DNA from: Ampelomyces quisqualis
Taxonomy: Eukaryota > Ascomycota > Dothideomycetes > Pleosporales > Phaeosphaeriaceae
Reading direction: 5' to 3'
Assembly: GCA_018398575.1 (NCBI GenBank)
Contig: JAGTXZ010000005.1
Coordinates: forward strand, 372,001 to 436,000
Length of the DNA: 64,000 bases
Of the stretch, positions 1 to 11,275 are shown piece by piece (position 1 is the stretch's first letter; every line of letters starts with the position of its first letter). The notes under the pieces are model-generated. The model worked only from the letters and a program-made list of their open reading frames with translations, made no database searches and had not been told where the DNA came from. Made by a program: the position numbers and the translations under genes.

Positions 1-3000
1 CATCTGCCGCCGATGATCTATTTGGACTGGACGCCTTCTCGAATCCTGCGCCTGCTCCGCAGCAAGCCGCCCAGTCGACTGGCGACTCCGCATCGTTCAG
101 CCGTCCTTTCGACAACGACCCCTTCGCAAGTAAAGCAGCTTCGCCTTCGTCTTCCCATCCATTTCAGCCATCACCACGAAACCCTGCTTCGACCTTCAAA
201 CCTTTCATGCCCAGCTCGTCCTTTGGGCAGACTCTGACGTCGCACTCTACAGGCCAGTCAGCCAGCTCGCAGGCGCAAGGCCGTGGTATTCAAGCATTGC
301 CTATGGACGATTTGCTCGGTGCAGAGAACGATGCAGATATAAACAAGAAGCTGACACAAGACTCGACTGAGCTAGCCAATATGTCGAACCAAATGACGAC
401 ACTTCGCAATCAGATGCAAGAAGTCCAAAACAAGAAGGTTACGACAGCAAGCGACTTGAACAGTGTCAATACCCAGAAGCGCGATCTGGAGATCCGTCTG
501 ACACAATTCAAGAGCCAGTACGAGCAAGAGGTCAAGGCTGTGAAAGAGCTGGAGGACCGTCTTGCTGCCTCACGCAACGAGACTCGTAAGCTACAGCAAG
601 ATGTCGCCATGATCGAAGGCACCATTCAGGACCTTCAGAACCAACATCGCCAAGTTGGTGGTGCACTCGAGTCTGACCAGCGTGAGAATAGTAACTTGAA
701 GGAGCGCATTCGCCAAATCAACGCCGAGATCGGACAGCTACGACCACAACTGGAGAAGATGAGGAATGATGCTCGGCAACAAAAGGGCATGGTAGCGATC
801 AACAAGAAGCAGCTCGCTACGAATGAAGGCGAGCGCGAGAAGATCAAGAATGAGATGAACGACCTTAGCAGGGCACCCGAGGAAGGTTTCCAGAGTCCCC
901 AGCCCCAGACACCACAAGTTGTCAGCCCCGCCGCATCGACGGCAAGTCAAAGCACCAATCCCTTCTTCCGCAAGTCACCCCAGCCGGTGACCGAGAACAC
1001 CATGTCGCCTTCAGGCTTTGCGCCCGCTCCACACAAAGACTTCGATAGCGTCTTTGGATCTTTCGCGTCCCCGCAGAACACAGCACCACCGGTCTCTTTC
1101 CGTTCTGACTCGCAAAACCAGGGCCCATCATTCTCTGCGCCGTCTGGTCAATCCGTTCGCTCGTCCGAGGGCCCTGATGTGCCCACGCCTTCGACTTCGC
1201 CACCTCTGTCTTCGTACCAGGAGTCCCCACGCGGCGCAGAGCCTCCAGTGCTCCCCGAGTCACGTCAATTCGGGCCCTCTTTCTTGCCTCTTAGAGATGC
1301 CATGCCTCGTTCGGATTCCTTCAGCTCTTCTGTCAAGGTCTCTGCGCCCGCTAGTAGATATGGCGGTCCAGGAAACGAGACGCCGACACTCTCGAAGGCT
1401 TCTCCTGCCAGCACTCCAGTACCCGAGAAACCCAGTGTGGAGCGTTCAGATACTAGCCGCACAGAAACTGACAACTATCATCCCTCCCTCTTCGATCGAA
1501 GCGTTTCCACGGCCTCACCTGTAACTAGCGTCACCAGCGATGCTCAGCGCTCTACCAGGCCTGAGGAGCGTAAAGACAATTACCCCAATTTTGGACCACC
1601 GTCGCAACTTGCACAGGACGTACCCGGTGCATTTCCCCGCGACACAGCATCGCCTCTTCAGCAAATACAGACTGGAGAAAGTAACCTGGGTGGACAGAGC
1701 AAAAGCAACAACCGCTCCGACCCGTTTGGACCCAACTTGGTAGAGCAGCCACGCGCAGGTGGCAAGGTGGACTTTGATTCTGCATTCGCTGGTTTCGGTC
1801 CTAGCCGTCAGAACACGGCCAGTGTTTCTTCTGCCAACGCCCCTGTTGAGAACTCGAACAGGTTCAACAAAGAGTTCCCTCCAATCGAAGACCTGGCCCA
1901 TGACGACGACAGCGACAGCAACGATGGGCGAGGCTTTGATGATAACTTTACCTCACTCTCTCCTCAGCAGAAGCGTGTCAGTACTGGTCTGGATGGCCAA
2001 TCGCAGCAGCAAAGGCCAGGCACAGCATCGACTACAGACGACCTATACAGCAGACCAGCCCCAGCTAGCCGTCTGGACTCTACCCTAAGCGACTTGCCAA
2101 CTCCGGGTGCCCAGAAGTCGCCTCCATCGTATGAGTCGACTGTTCCACAGCGAAGCGGATCCAACCAGTTCCCACCAGAGTTCGGCGGCTTGCTTCCTTC
2201 GCGTGAGGTCCCAGTCTCTCCTACGACCTCACAGGGTCCTGAGAAGTCTTACAACCCTAGCGGTGGACATGGCGCTGCCTTGTTTGGAGGATCTCAATCC
2301 AAGCCCGCTACGACATCGCCACCTCCTCTAGATACCCCTTCATCGACTGTTCCTTCTGATGCCTACCACTCCGCCGTCTCATATGGTACGAGCGAGACAA
2401 ACAAAGGTCCTTCACCACCTGCGAACGCACCTCAACTCGGGAGGTCTGCGTTTAATGACGACTTCGACGCGGGGTTCGATGACTTGACAGATGCCAAGGA
2501 AGATGACAAGACTGACGACGATTTCATGTTCTCTTCACAGCGACCTGAAGGTCTTGATGAGTTCAACCCGGTCTTTGACTCGCCTGCTGCATCCAAGTCA
2601 AATACCATGGCCTCTCAGCAGACACCGACCGGCAAGCAGCGCGGAGATGACAGCTTCAGCGACTTCGAGCATTTGTCGCACAGCTTCGGCCAGCCACAAG
2701 CGCCACAGCCTGCTGCCTCCAACCAGGACTGGGATGCGATCTTCTCCAATTTGGAGTCTTCTCAGACAGACAAGTCACAGCAGGCGTCGACAGACTTTGG
2801 CAAGTCGTCTGTATTCGACACCCTCGACAAGGAAGAAGCTGCTGCTTCGTCCTCAAAGGGAGCTCTTTCGCTGCCGGCGCAAATGCCACAACTTGGCCGT
2901 GCGATCAGCACCGGCACCGAGCACGACGACCCCATCTTGAAAAAGTTGACTGGTATGGGCTATGCGCGCAACGACGCGCTAGACGCACTGGAGCAATTCG

Positions 3001-3103
3001 ACTATGACATTAACAAGGTGAGCTAAACGGTGTTGCCTTCGCCGCAGAACCTTGGCTGACGTTGGGACAGGCTGCGGATTACTTGACCGCTGGGCAGCGT
3101 TAG
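1..3103 (+). CDS. EDE1: Ede1/Eps15-like endocytic scaffold, 3' part (5' end outside window)
   Basis: The frame is open from the first bases (first full codon at base 3), so the N-terminus with the expected EH domains lies before the window. Visible in order: a Ser/Pro/Phe-rich stretch; a heptad-rich coiled coil (about bases 340-870); a long Ser/Pro/Gln-rich disordered region with DPF and NPF-type adaptor motifs and repeated 'FDxxF' patches; and a C-terminal UBA-like domain beginning DDPILKKLTGMGY. An intron at 3018-3070 (GTGAGC...GACAG) must be removed: it joins INK to AADYLTAGQR and the stop at 3101-3103, completing the third UBA helix. Known role of the family: early-arriving, ubiquitin-binding scaffold at clathrin endocytic sites. 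The name rests on domain order (coiled coil then terminal UBA); a generic EH-domain protein is the alternative. Confidence 0.85.
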
Positions 3104-3627
3104 AACGGACCGTCTCTTTCCTCTCGCGTCGCAGCAATCGCAAAACTCAATGTCTTGTATTGATTTGCACGGGTACATTGTCTCAGCATAGCTTGCTTGC
3201 CTTTCATACCCAAGCGTTCGTACAACAGCGTGCTGGTTGCTTTGCGCTAACAGCGGTAGCATCTCCTTTGTCAAACGCGCTTCTTGTACTATGCATTCTT
3301 TTGTAGCGATACTTTGGCTGACATTGGACATATGGATTTGCACATACTTTGCGATTAATTGAAACTTCTCTTCTTACTTGCAAGCTTATTGTATATGCCA
3401 AGTTGACTCAGCTCCTTCATCTGGTGTTATCAAGAATCCAAATGTGGCTGAGCGGCACGTGGAGAACTGGCGCCACAATGACGCGCACTCGCTCACTGCA
3501 CCCCGCTGGTGCCGCTGCTACCCACATGGCGTCCCACCTGTTACATTTCTCGTAGTGCACATTTCTTTGGTCGCATTCAAACACTATTACAATTCTAGGC
3601 CAGGAAGTCTATTCTGTATCGCACAAG
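3104..3627. other. Intergenic region, 3' UTR of EDE1-like gene and promoter of WW gene
   Basis: This 524-base stretch separates two genes read in the same direction. Short open frames exist on both strands but none has coding character or a splice arrangement I can support. I see no RNA gene or repeat. Confidence 0.5.
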
Positions 3628-4643
3628 ATGGCCGACTTCGCACCACCAGCTGTAAGTAAGACAGAATCGGGATGCGCGCATCAGGCAGCTAATGTTGTAA
3701 AGGGCCCTCCTCCACCGAAACTACCTGAGGGATGGAAAGCCGTATGGAACGACCAGTACAGCGAGTGGTTCTTCGTCAACAGTATGCAACAGTCGCCGTG
3801 AGCTGTAGACAGCTTGCGCTAACCTCGCATCATGCAGTATACACCAAGAAGTCGCAGTGGGACAAGCCCACTGAACCTACATACCCACCCGGCGAAGCAC
3901 CTCTCGATCATGCTCCGCCTTCGTATGCTCCAGGCGCTGGCGGGCCTGTCGGCGCGCACACTACCGGCACGAGCGAGAAGTCGTCGTTCAGCTCGAACAA
4001 CCCATATGCAAACGTGAACGTAAGCGATGACGAGAAGTACGCAAGACAGCTACAACAAGAAGAAGAAGCTCGCGCAACATCCCATGTTCCGGGCGCACCC
4101 AGCGCGGGAGCCTCGCACGACTATTATGGCCAATCGCAACCGAATCAGTACGGCGGTGGCGGCTACCCTCAACAGAGCGGGACCCCTTATGGACAGTCGC
4201 AGACACCTGTGCATGATACCCAACCACATGAAAAGAGTGGCAAGAAAGGCCTGCTAGGAAAACTCATTAGTAAGGCTCAGGGTCACGGTTCAAGTTCGTC
4301 ATCGCATGGATATCCGCCGCCGCAGCATGGATATGGCGCACCAATGGGCGCACCGATGGGCGGTGGATACTACCAGCAACCCGGCCGGCCTATGATGGGA
4401 GGTGGTATGGGGGGTGGTATGATGCCAGGCAGGAGACCAGGCGGCGGCGGCATGGGTCCGGGAGGTGCCATGGCGCTTGGTGCGGGTGGTGGTCTGCTTG
4501 GTGGCGCTTTGTTAGGATCCGCAATGGCAGATGGTGGTGATGGTGGTGATACCTATATCAACAACGATTATGGTGATGATGGCGATATGGGTGGAGGGGA
4601 TATGGGCGGCGATATGGGCGATATGGGCGGTGGTGATTTCTAG
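3628..4643 (+). CDS. WW-domain, glycine/methionine-rich protein
   Basis: Three exons: 3628-3651, 3703-3781, 3838-4643 (302 aa). The start gives MADFAPPA followed at once by a GTAAGT donor; the second intron (GTATGC...ATGCAG) is inside the WW domain. Spliced, the domain runs from LPEGWKAVWNDQYSEWFFVN into IYTKKSQWDKPTEP, with both signature Trp residues and the terminal Pro (about residues 13-45). After it come a Pro/Ser linker, a charged DEKYARQLQQEEEARA helix, a Gln/Tyr/Gly region and a Gly/Met-rich tail (GGGMGGGMM-type repeats) ending in an Asp/Gly-rich segment. WW domains bind Pro-rich (PPxY-type) peptides; no enzyme domain is visible, so it is probably an adaptor. Exact partner unknown. 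Confidence 0.88.
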
Positions 4644-4874
4644 ATGGATGCCATCTGTGGTTGGGTGGCTTCGGTTTTTGGCTTTATTTGACATGGGCGG
4701 TCAACAGCTTTTTATGACTCCAAAAGTAGTTCTCTGGTTGCTCCAGATTATGCAGCTTAATCGACTGGATTGACCTATGACGTCGTCGGATCCACAACAC
4801 ACAACGCCACATTTGCACTTGTGACCTTGCAACAAACTTTGATGCTCAGAGCAACTTCAAATCTGGCCAAAATC

Positions 4875-6219
4875 ATGGCAGGCGAGCAAAGAAAACGGAA
4901 CATTGTGATCATCGGTACTGTGTTAGCGTAATATCGTATCTGCGGACAAGGTTGGCTAACAAATGCAGGTGGCGGAATTATTGGTTCGACCACGGCATAC
5001 TTTTTATCGCACCATGAAAAGTTCAACAAAGAAACAGACACAATCACCTTGCTGGAAGCAACTAAGATTGCAGGAGGCGCATCTGGAAAAGCCGGTGGTT
5101 TGCTCGCGCTCTGGGCATATCCCAACTGCATTGTTCCACTGAGCTACAAACTTCATCAAGAGTTATCAGAAAAACATGGTGGAGCAGAACGCTGGGGCTA
5201 TCGTGCCGTACACTGCGGTCAAGTCGACATGTATGGCATCCTAGCCAAGAAGCACAACCAAAGCGCGACCAAAGGCCACTCGGTGTCCCTCCAAAAACGA
5301 AGCCAGAAAGCGATAGGCTTACTTCGTGCTGCTGGTGTACCCAAAGATCTGGACTGGATCGCCGCCGAAGGTCTACAAAGCTACGAAGAAATGGGCACAC
5401 CGTTGACTACCGCACAAGTCCAACCCTACCAATTCACAACCAGCATGGCCCAACTCGCCGAAGAAAAAGGGGTGAAAATCATCTACGGGTCAGCTACATG
5501 CATCGCTCAGAATTCTGGCGCTGTAACATCTGTATCCTATACACCGAAGGGCTCGTCTGACGAGAAAAAGATATTACCAGCAGATACCATCATCCTCACC
5601 GCTGGCCCCTGGACCAAGACCCTGTGGCCCCAAGCACCCATCTCCGCCCTCCGCGCCCACAGCGTAACAATCCGTCCTTCCAAACCCGTAAGCGCACACT
5701 GCCTCTTCACATCCATCGACCTCCCGCACCCCTCCAATCCACGCAAATCAACAACCGTGACTCCCGAGATCTACGCGCGCCCAAACAACGAAGTGTACGC
5801 GTGCGGCGAAGGCGACCACCTCATTCCTCTACCCACCACGTCGGACCTGGTGCAGTGCGATCAGTCCAAGTGCGATGAGATTGTGGCTCAGGTCGGGGCG
5901 ATAAGTGAAGAGTTGAAGGATGGAGACGTCACGGCGAAACAAGCGTGTTATCTGCCGAATGTGGAGGGCAGGGGAGGCGGACCGCTTGTGGGGCAGACGA
6001 GCGTCAAGGGCTTGCTGTTGGGGGCGGGACATACGTGTTGGGGAATCCAGGTGAGTTGAAACTCACCACAGTGCTGCCGATGCTACTGTAGACTATTGTG
6101 CTAATATTTTTCTAAAGAATGGGCCGGGGACAGGGAAGATACTGAGTGAGTTGGTTTGGGGAGGGAAGATTGAGAGTGCGGAGGTGGAGAGTTTGGATCC
6201 TAGGCGGTGGGGGCTTTGA
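4875..6219 (+). CDS. TDA3: FAD-dependent oxidoreductase, DAO family (Tda3-like)
   Basis: Exons 4875-4914, 4969-6050 and 6118-6219 give 407 aa. The first intron splits the Rossmann motif: RNIVIIG joins GGIIGSTTAYFLS, restoring GxGxxG for the FAD adenosine. This fixes the start at 4875. Next is the LLEATKIAGGASGKAGGLLA segment typical of DAO-type enzymes (substrate/FAD contact), and near the C-terminus VKGLLLGAGHTCWGIQ joined to NGPGTGKILSELVWG, the second FAD-binding element, which spans the last intron (GTGAGT...CTAAAG). The overall pattern matches fungal Tda3/FOXRED-like proteins (yeast Tda3 is linked to endosome-Golgi traffic); the substrate is unknown. The open frame that stops at 6059 is only read-through into the intron. 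Confidence 0.85.
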
Positions 6220-7494
6220 GGGTCGGTGTTTTGGACGTGTTCGTATCTCAATGCAAATCGGAAACGAGTTCCTGGTTGGTCGAATTTCTTGGTATACCTC
6301 CGTACAGGGGTGTTGCACAACTGGGAAACAGTTATGTAATGTTGAAGCCCCGGACTGATAGGTAGATGAACTTCCTGGCTGCGCGTAGTATCCGTTGAGC
6401 AGTGGATCAGAAACTCGTCTTCTGAGACAGGATACCACTATTGCTTATGGTCAAGATTTACGTGGTAGTCATGGTGGTAGTTTAGTAGAATGAGACAGTG
6501 CAACCCTCAAGCCTGATAATTCAATTATCTCATTGTGGTAGGTAAATTGGGAAACCCGAGTCCATTGACTACACCTAGATCGCGCCTTTCAAAAAAATTA
6601 ATCATGTCGACGTTATGTTGCTGAAGGGGCAAGCTCTTCTGCACCACCTGTATTGGTAGCCATGTTAGCTTCCACGTCGAGCGGCGCAGTTGCATACCTC
6701 AAAACACCAAGACTCTTCTTATACCACCACCACAACGTCACAATACATATGCTCTGGCGCAGCCCTGAGTTCAAGAAACTCCATATATACGTTTCAACAA
6801 AATCACTCCACGTTGCTCGTTCCACAGCGGCACAGCAGCGGCAAGGATTTTTGGAGCGCTTCCTGGTAACACTACGCAGAAATTCGTTTCTGACGAGCCG
6901 TGCCTTCCTCATGTATGCCTTGTAGCGTCATCAAATCCGGGGGAACGAGTGTTCACTCTGACCGCATCAGGGCATGCCATTGGAGACGTGTGGCGAAGCA
7001 ACAACATCGCCTCACTCCGTGCTTGCTTCTGGGTCGCAGAACGCTAAACTTCTCCACAATACACTTTTATCTCACGCTCCGGTCGAACCGAGAGATAGAC
7101 AGCCATTTAATATCTATGTTGACAAATGGTCTTGAGGTCGAGAACTTTTGACCCGGTTCGACGCTGGTTTGCTCTAATCATCACGCGAAGCTGTGGCGAG
7201 GCTGCTTCGTTGGGTTTTGTGTCTTGAACTGAAACAAGCCAGAATTACACGTATTGCTTCGAGTTGTGCCTGCCATCGCCGTAGACACTTTATCTCGAGG
7301 TCTGAGCTGTGCCTGCCCTCGCCGTGTCCAACCTACCTCGAGATCGGAGGCGAGATCAGAAGTTGTAAGTATAAGATTCACTTTGGTCGGCTCCAATATG
7401 TACCAAACCACACTTCCCAATTCCCTCGACTTCTTTCAAGTATCTTAATTAACATTGCTGTGCAAAATCTCTATTTCACGATCTCTATCCTACC
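6220..7494. other. Intergenic region with a short imperfect direct repeat
   Basis: About 1.3 kb without a supportable gene. It contains a two-copy imperfect direct repeat (7261-7282 and 7304-7325, the second copy differing at two positions), each followed by a CTCGAG site. Open frames here are short, overlap on both strands and lack coding character. Confidence 0.45.
7261..7346. repeat. Two-copy imperfect direct repeat, about 43-bp period
   Basis: A 22-bp core reading GAGYTGTGCCTGCCMTCGCC occurs at 7261 and again at 7304, and each copy is followed 15-20 bp later by CTCGAG. It lies about 150-230 bp upstream of the signal-peptide exon of the subtilase fragment. Confidence 0.6.
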
Positions 7495-8462
7495 ATGTGG
7501 CTCGGAGTGCTACACGCCGTTTCGCTGTCGCTAAGTCTGTGCAGTGTGCATGCATCGTTGCCATACAGCGTGCCTAATCTAGGTAAATATTTCCAAAATC
7601 ATAGCATGTCCATCACTCACCATTGAGTCAAGGACACAATCGGCTTTTCGAACGAGACACCATTGCAGCCTCCTTGTCGCTATTCCCATCTCTTAACCCA
7701 AGACTGCTACTATTATTCGTTGGCACCGGACCTGGACCGACAGATACTTCAAAAATTCTTAATTTCTTACACCGGCGCCCATTTTCTCATTCCCGGGAAC
7801 ACATCCTATCCACTCTTTGAGTCCAATCAAATCTGAGTCAGCGCCATTTCCAATTGCGTCCAACTTGGCCGCTGTACTAGGAAGTACTTCAAGTCACACC
7901 AGTTCTGGCGTCTTCGTCACTTCGTTACTACTTCCTCTAAATTCTACTAGCGCTCTCAATACAACAGCGTATTCTAGCTTAACCCCTATATCTTTTCTTC
8001 CCGGGTCTCAAACCCTATTAAGCGGATCTATCAAGAGTGCTGTTGGGCCTATCAGTGGCGTCATTACGATCGCAAACACCTCCGTGATAATTGTCACGTT
8101 TGCTCCCTCGCAAGGTTCACCCACCATCGTAACACAAACTGTCATAGTCTCTACCTCTTCCGCTGCACCAGTGGAAACTTCAATCAAGGAAATCTTTAAC
8201 AAGATTTGTCAACACTTCATAGACCGGCTTAAGAGAGATCCAAGAGCTAAATCGGTCATCAACATGTCTTGGGGCGAGTAACCTTGGAGGAACACTGACA
8301 TTACTCTGACTGACAAACGTGTTAGGTGTGAGACTAGATCCTGCTGGACTCGGCCCCGCACTTGAAGGCGTCATCATAAAATTCATGATTTGGTGCGAGG
8401 GTATCAAAATCCCAGTTGTGGTTGCTGCTGGCAACGATCCAGCCCTACGTTTGCACCAATAA
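7495..8462 (+). pseudogene. Secreted subtilisin-like (S8) protease fragment, probably broken
   Basis: An ATG at 7495 opens a clean signal peptide (MWLGVLHAVSLSLSLCSVHA) followed by a GTAAAT donor at 7583. Downstream, a Ser/Thr-rich frame (about 7805-8277) leads into IKEIFNKICQHF and the subtilase pattern AKSVINMSWG. An intron at 8278-8332 (GTAACC...GTGAG) joins it to LDPAGLGPALEG and IKIPVVVAAGND, which matches the S8 segment holding the oxyanion-hole Asn. The frame then stops at 8460-8462. The catalytic Asp and His blocks and the GTS Ser block are absent. No splice choice that I tried links the signal-peptide exon to the Ser/Thr frame without a shift near 7820. It is therefore likely a relic; a short lineage-specific gene with an unusual structure is possible. 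Confidence 0.45.
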
Positions 8463-8782
8463 TTACCTCATAGGCTCGGCACCCCAGGCAATTAAACTCG
8501 CTCACTCAGAGGGTCTTCTAAACTATTTACCTGCTATTTCAAGGTGGATGTGAAACATGATATCTTGGTGTGATGGCATGCGAGGCGTGGTGAAGGACTT
8601 CCGCACGTGCTGGTATGACGTCAGAACAGGGCGCGACACCTTACACAAGGCAACGACTTGAAATACTCCATGAACCTGTCACTACTCCTTCTTGCTGTGA
8701 ATCGCGGCCAAAAGCCACCGTCACAAGCCGACCACTTTCAAAGCAGTTGCTCGCCAACTTCTCAAAAATACACACGCCCAAA
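8463..8782. other. Intergenic region
   Basis: About 320 bases between the subtilase relic and the Pro-rich protein. An in-frame ATG at 8615 would extend the next gene by 56 residues, but that extension looks non-coding. Nothing else seen. Confidence 0.4.
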
Positions 8783-9463
8783 ATGCCACCCATCCCAGTC
8801 CACAAGCATGCACCCATAAAGCCCGACGGCATCACCCCCAGTAGCGCTTCAAACAACAACCAAGACGGGAATACACCCGCACCGACACGCACCCTCCCCG
8901 CCTCCGTCCCTGCAACCACCACAGCAGATGCCTTCCTCCCACCTGCTCCCCAACCAGGCGCGCGCCCTATACCGCCCACACAAGCCGCATCGTCAAGTCA
9001 ATACGCGCCGCCGCCCCCACAGCCAAGCTACACCGCCCACCACATGACCACATCGACAAGCCAGATCCAACCTCCACCGCAATTCACACAGCCTCCGCCA
9101 TCAGATTCCGTGCTCGCGGGACGCTCGACTGCGACATCGTCGACAACGGCGAGTAAGCCTGGTCCTACGACGCTGGATATCGGCCCTGTTGCGTCGCCGT
9201 ATCAAACGGCGGATGCGGGTGGTGGCGTGGAGAGGAGGAGGAGCTTGGAACATCCGCCGGGGTATCAGCAGGCGCCGGACAATGCGCCGTATACGCAGGG
9301 TGTGGGCATGGGGGGCCACGCTGGTGATGGGAGCAGTAGTGGGGAGAGAAGCAGAAGTTCGGGCGAGGGTGTGGGGGCTCAAGCGTGGAACATGTTGAGT
9401 CAGGCGGGGGAGGCGTTGAAGAAGGGTGAGGAGGCGGCGTGGAGGGCGATGAGGAAAAAGTAA
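8783..9463 (+). CDS. Conserved fungal Pro/Ser/Thr-rich protein of unknown function
   Basis: A single exon of 226 aa. I chose the ATG at 8783 rather than the upstream in-frame one because the protein then begins MPPIPVHKHAPIKPDGITP. This resembles the short N-terminal MPPIPxxxHxPI motif of a fungal family that I recognise by its look but cannot name. The middle is a low-complexity Pro/Gln/Ser/Thr region; the end is a conserved-looking amphipathic helix (GAQAWNMLSQAGEALKKGEE followed by a basic AWRAMRKK tail). No signal peptide, membrane span or catalytic motif is visible. It is probably largely disordered, with the terminal helix as the working part. Confidence 0.75.
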   Translation: MPPIPVHKHAPIKPDGITPSSASNNNQDGNTPAPTRTLPASVPATTTADAFLPPAPQPGARPIPPTQAASSSQYAPPPPQPSYTAHHMTTSTSQIQPPPQFTQPPPSDSVLAGRSTATSSTTASKPGPTTLDIGPVASPYQTADAGGGVERRRSLEHPPGYQQAPDNAPYTQGVGMGGHAGDGSSSGERSRSSGEGVGAQAWNMLSQAGEALKKGEEAAWRAMRKK

Positions 9464-9888
9464 GGCTGAGGGGCAATGTGGATGTACTGTGGATTATGAG
9501 TGGACAGGTTCTTTCTCGGGGATCATAGTCATCACAGAGTTCAAAAAGATAGCAAGCTGTTAGAAACCCAGTAACTTTCTATAGGCTGTTGTTTTCCCCT
9601 GGCACCAAGCGATGGAATGAGAAAATACAGTCAAACAGACAAAGCAAAGCAAGCCGGATATGACGTGTAATACAGGTGGCCTTGAGGGAAAAAGAGTTGC
9701 CGGCAATGTAAAGTACAGGGATGTGTTACTACCAGGTCGTGCTTTTCGTTACCATGAACACTCTTCCGCCAGACGGGCTTGTGAATGCTCTATTCAGTCT
9801 ACCGCCACGCGCACCTCGACCCCTCACTCGCGATTATCTCCTTCCTCCACATGAACTCGGATTTGGGGGTATCGAACAAGGAAGGCGC
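9464..9888. other. Convergent intergenic region
   Basis: About 425 bases between the 3' ends of two convergent genes, presumably both 3' UTRs. No further feature seen. Confidence 0.5.
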
Positions 9889-11275
9889 TTAACCAGATCC
9901 ACCCTTGAACTTCTTGCCGAACAAGATGAGCTGGGCCTGGTCGTAGATGGAGAGCACACCAGCACCGGCAACACCACGGAGAATGTTGGCACCAGCACCC
10001 TTGAAGAGAGACTTGACGCCCTCAGCGGCAACGATCTGGCGGGCAGCATCCAGGGTACCCTTGTACTTGACGGCCTCACCGGAGGTCATCATCATACGAC
10101 GACGGATGGTGTCGAGAGGGTAGGAAGCGATACCAGCACCAGTAGTGACACCCCATCCGAGAGCGAAGGAGGCCAAGAAGTTGCCCTCGAGGGAACCGGT
10201 AAGGAGGACGGGCTTGAGCGAGTCGTACATACCGAAGTACAGACCACGGTAGACAACGATACCAGCGACGGAGGGCATGAAACCACGGTAGAGACCAGCG
10301 ATGCCATCAGAGGCGAGCGTCTTCTTGTAGACGTCTACGAGACCGTTGAATTGACGGTCACCACCCTTCTTGGCGGACTTGGCATCGTTGGCAAGACGGG
10401 TACGGGCGTAGTCAAGGGAGTAGACGAAGAGGAGGGAAGTGGCACCGGCAGCCTGCTGATGTGAGTCATGTTTTCACTTCAACGTCTTGCAGCAACTTAC
10501 ACCTCCGGAGGCCAAGTTACCGGCCATCCACTTGGCGTAACCGTCACGCTCCTTCTTGTAGGCGAACATGGACTTGTAGGTGTCGCGGAAAGCGAAGTTC
10601 AGCGCCTGGGTGGGGAAGTAACGGATGACGTTGGCGGTGTTACCACGCCACAGAGAGAGAACACCCTCAGCACCCGATGTGCGCTTGAAGCAGTCGACGA
10701 TACCGTCATACTTGCGGTCGAGACGACCGGACTTGAGCATCTCATCCTGGGGAGCGGATCAGGTGGCCGTTGATTGGGGAAGTGAGTCGGGTGCGAAATA
10801 CCTGGTTCTGGATGAGAAGCTTGACACGCTCGATGGGAGCGGCGGCGGTCTTCGAGACGGCGGCGGAGACACCACCCACTGTAGATAAGCGATCAGCGGC
10901 TGCTATGTGCAATTTCGTCTGACTCGGTGTGTTCCCAGGTGCTTGCGATGCCAAGTAGACTCGCAACTGATGGTTGTCGAGGGGGTAGGTATGACGTACT
11001 CAAGAAGTCGACCACGAAGCCCTGTCATCATTATTAGCATCGCTCTTGGGTCCAGTGCACGTCGGTCCAGCTGAAATCACCGATCTGCAGACACATCCAG
11101 CAACGGCAGCAACAACTCGCTACCTCGTCGCCTCTTTTGGAAGGCACAATCGATGGCATTGAGATGGCTGCGTACGGATTGCTCGCTCGATGGGCGCTCG
11201 AACTGGCCAGCTTGCGGGATATGATAGGAAGTGACGTACGGGCATTCCCATGACGCTCTTATCGGCGGACGCCAT
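9889..11275 (-). CDS. AAC1: Mitochondrial ADP/ATP carrier
   Basis: Five exons on the minus strand: 11240-11275, 11000-11021, 10802-10878, 10501-10746, 9889-10452 (314 aa, usual length for the family). Every junction has GT-AG ends and the phases close exactly. Diagnostic features: the SKTAAAPIERVKLLIQNQ signature of repeat 1, SLWRGNTANVIRYFPTQALN, the second repeat SLDYARTRLAND, and the nucleotide-carrier signature RRRMMM in YPLDTIRRRMMMTSGE. Three mitochondrial-carrier repeats (Px[DE]xx[RK]) are present. It exchanges matrix ATP for cytosolic ADP in the inner membrane. The four introns are crowded into the first 40% of the gene, as is common for highly expressed fungal genes. Long open frames on the opposite strand are shadows of its strong codon bias. 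Confidence 0.97.

Noticed and set aside
9721..10888. Long plus-strand open frames (247 and about 100 aa) across the ADP/ATP carrier
   Set aside because: They are antisense shadows created by the strong codon bias of the carrier gene; the minus-strand exons encode a complete family member.
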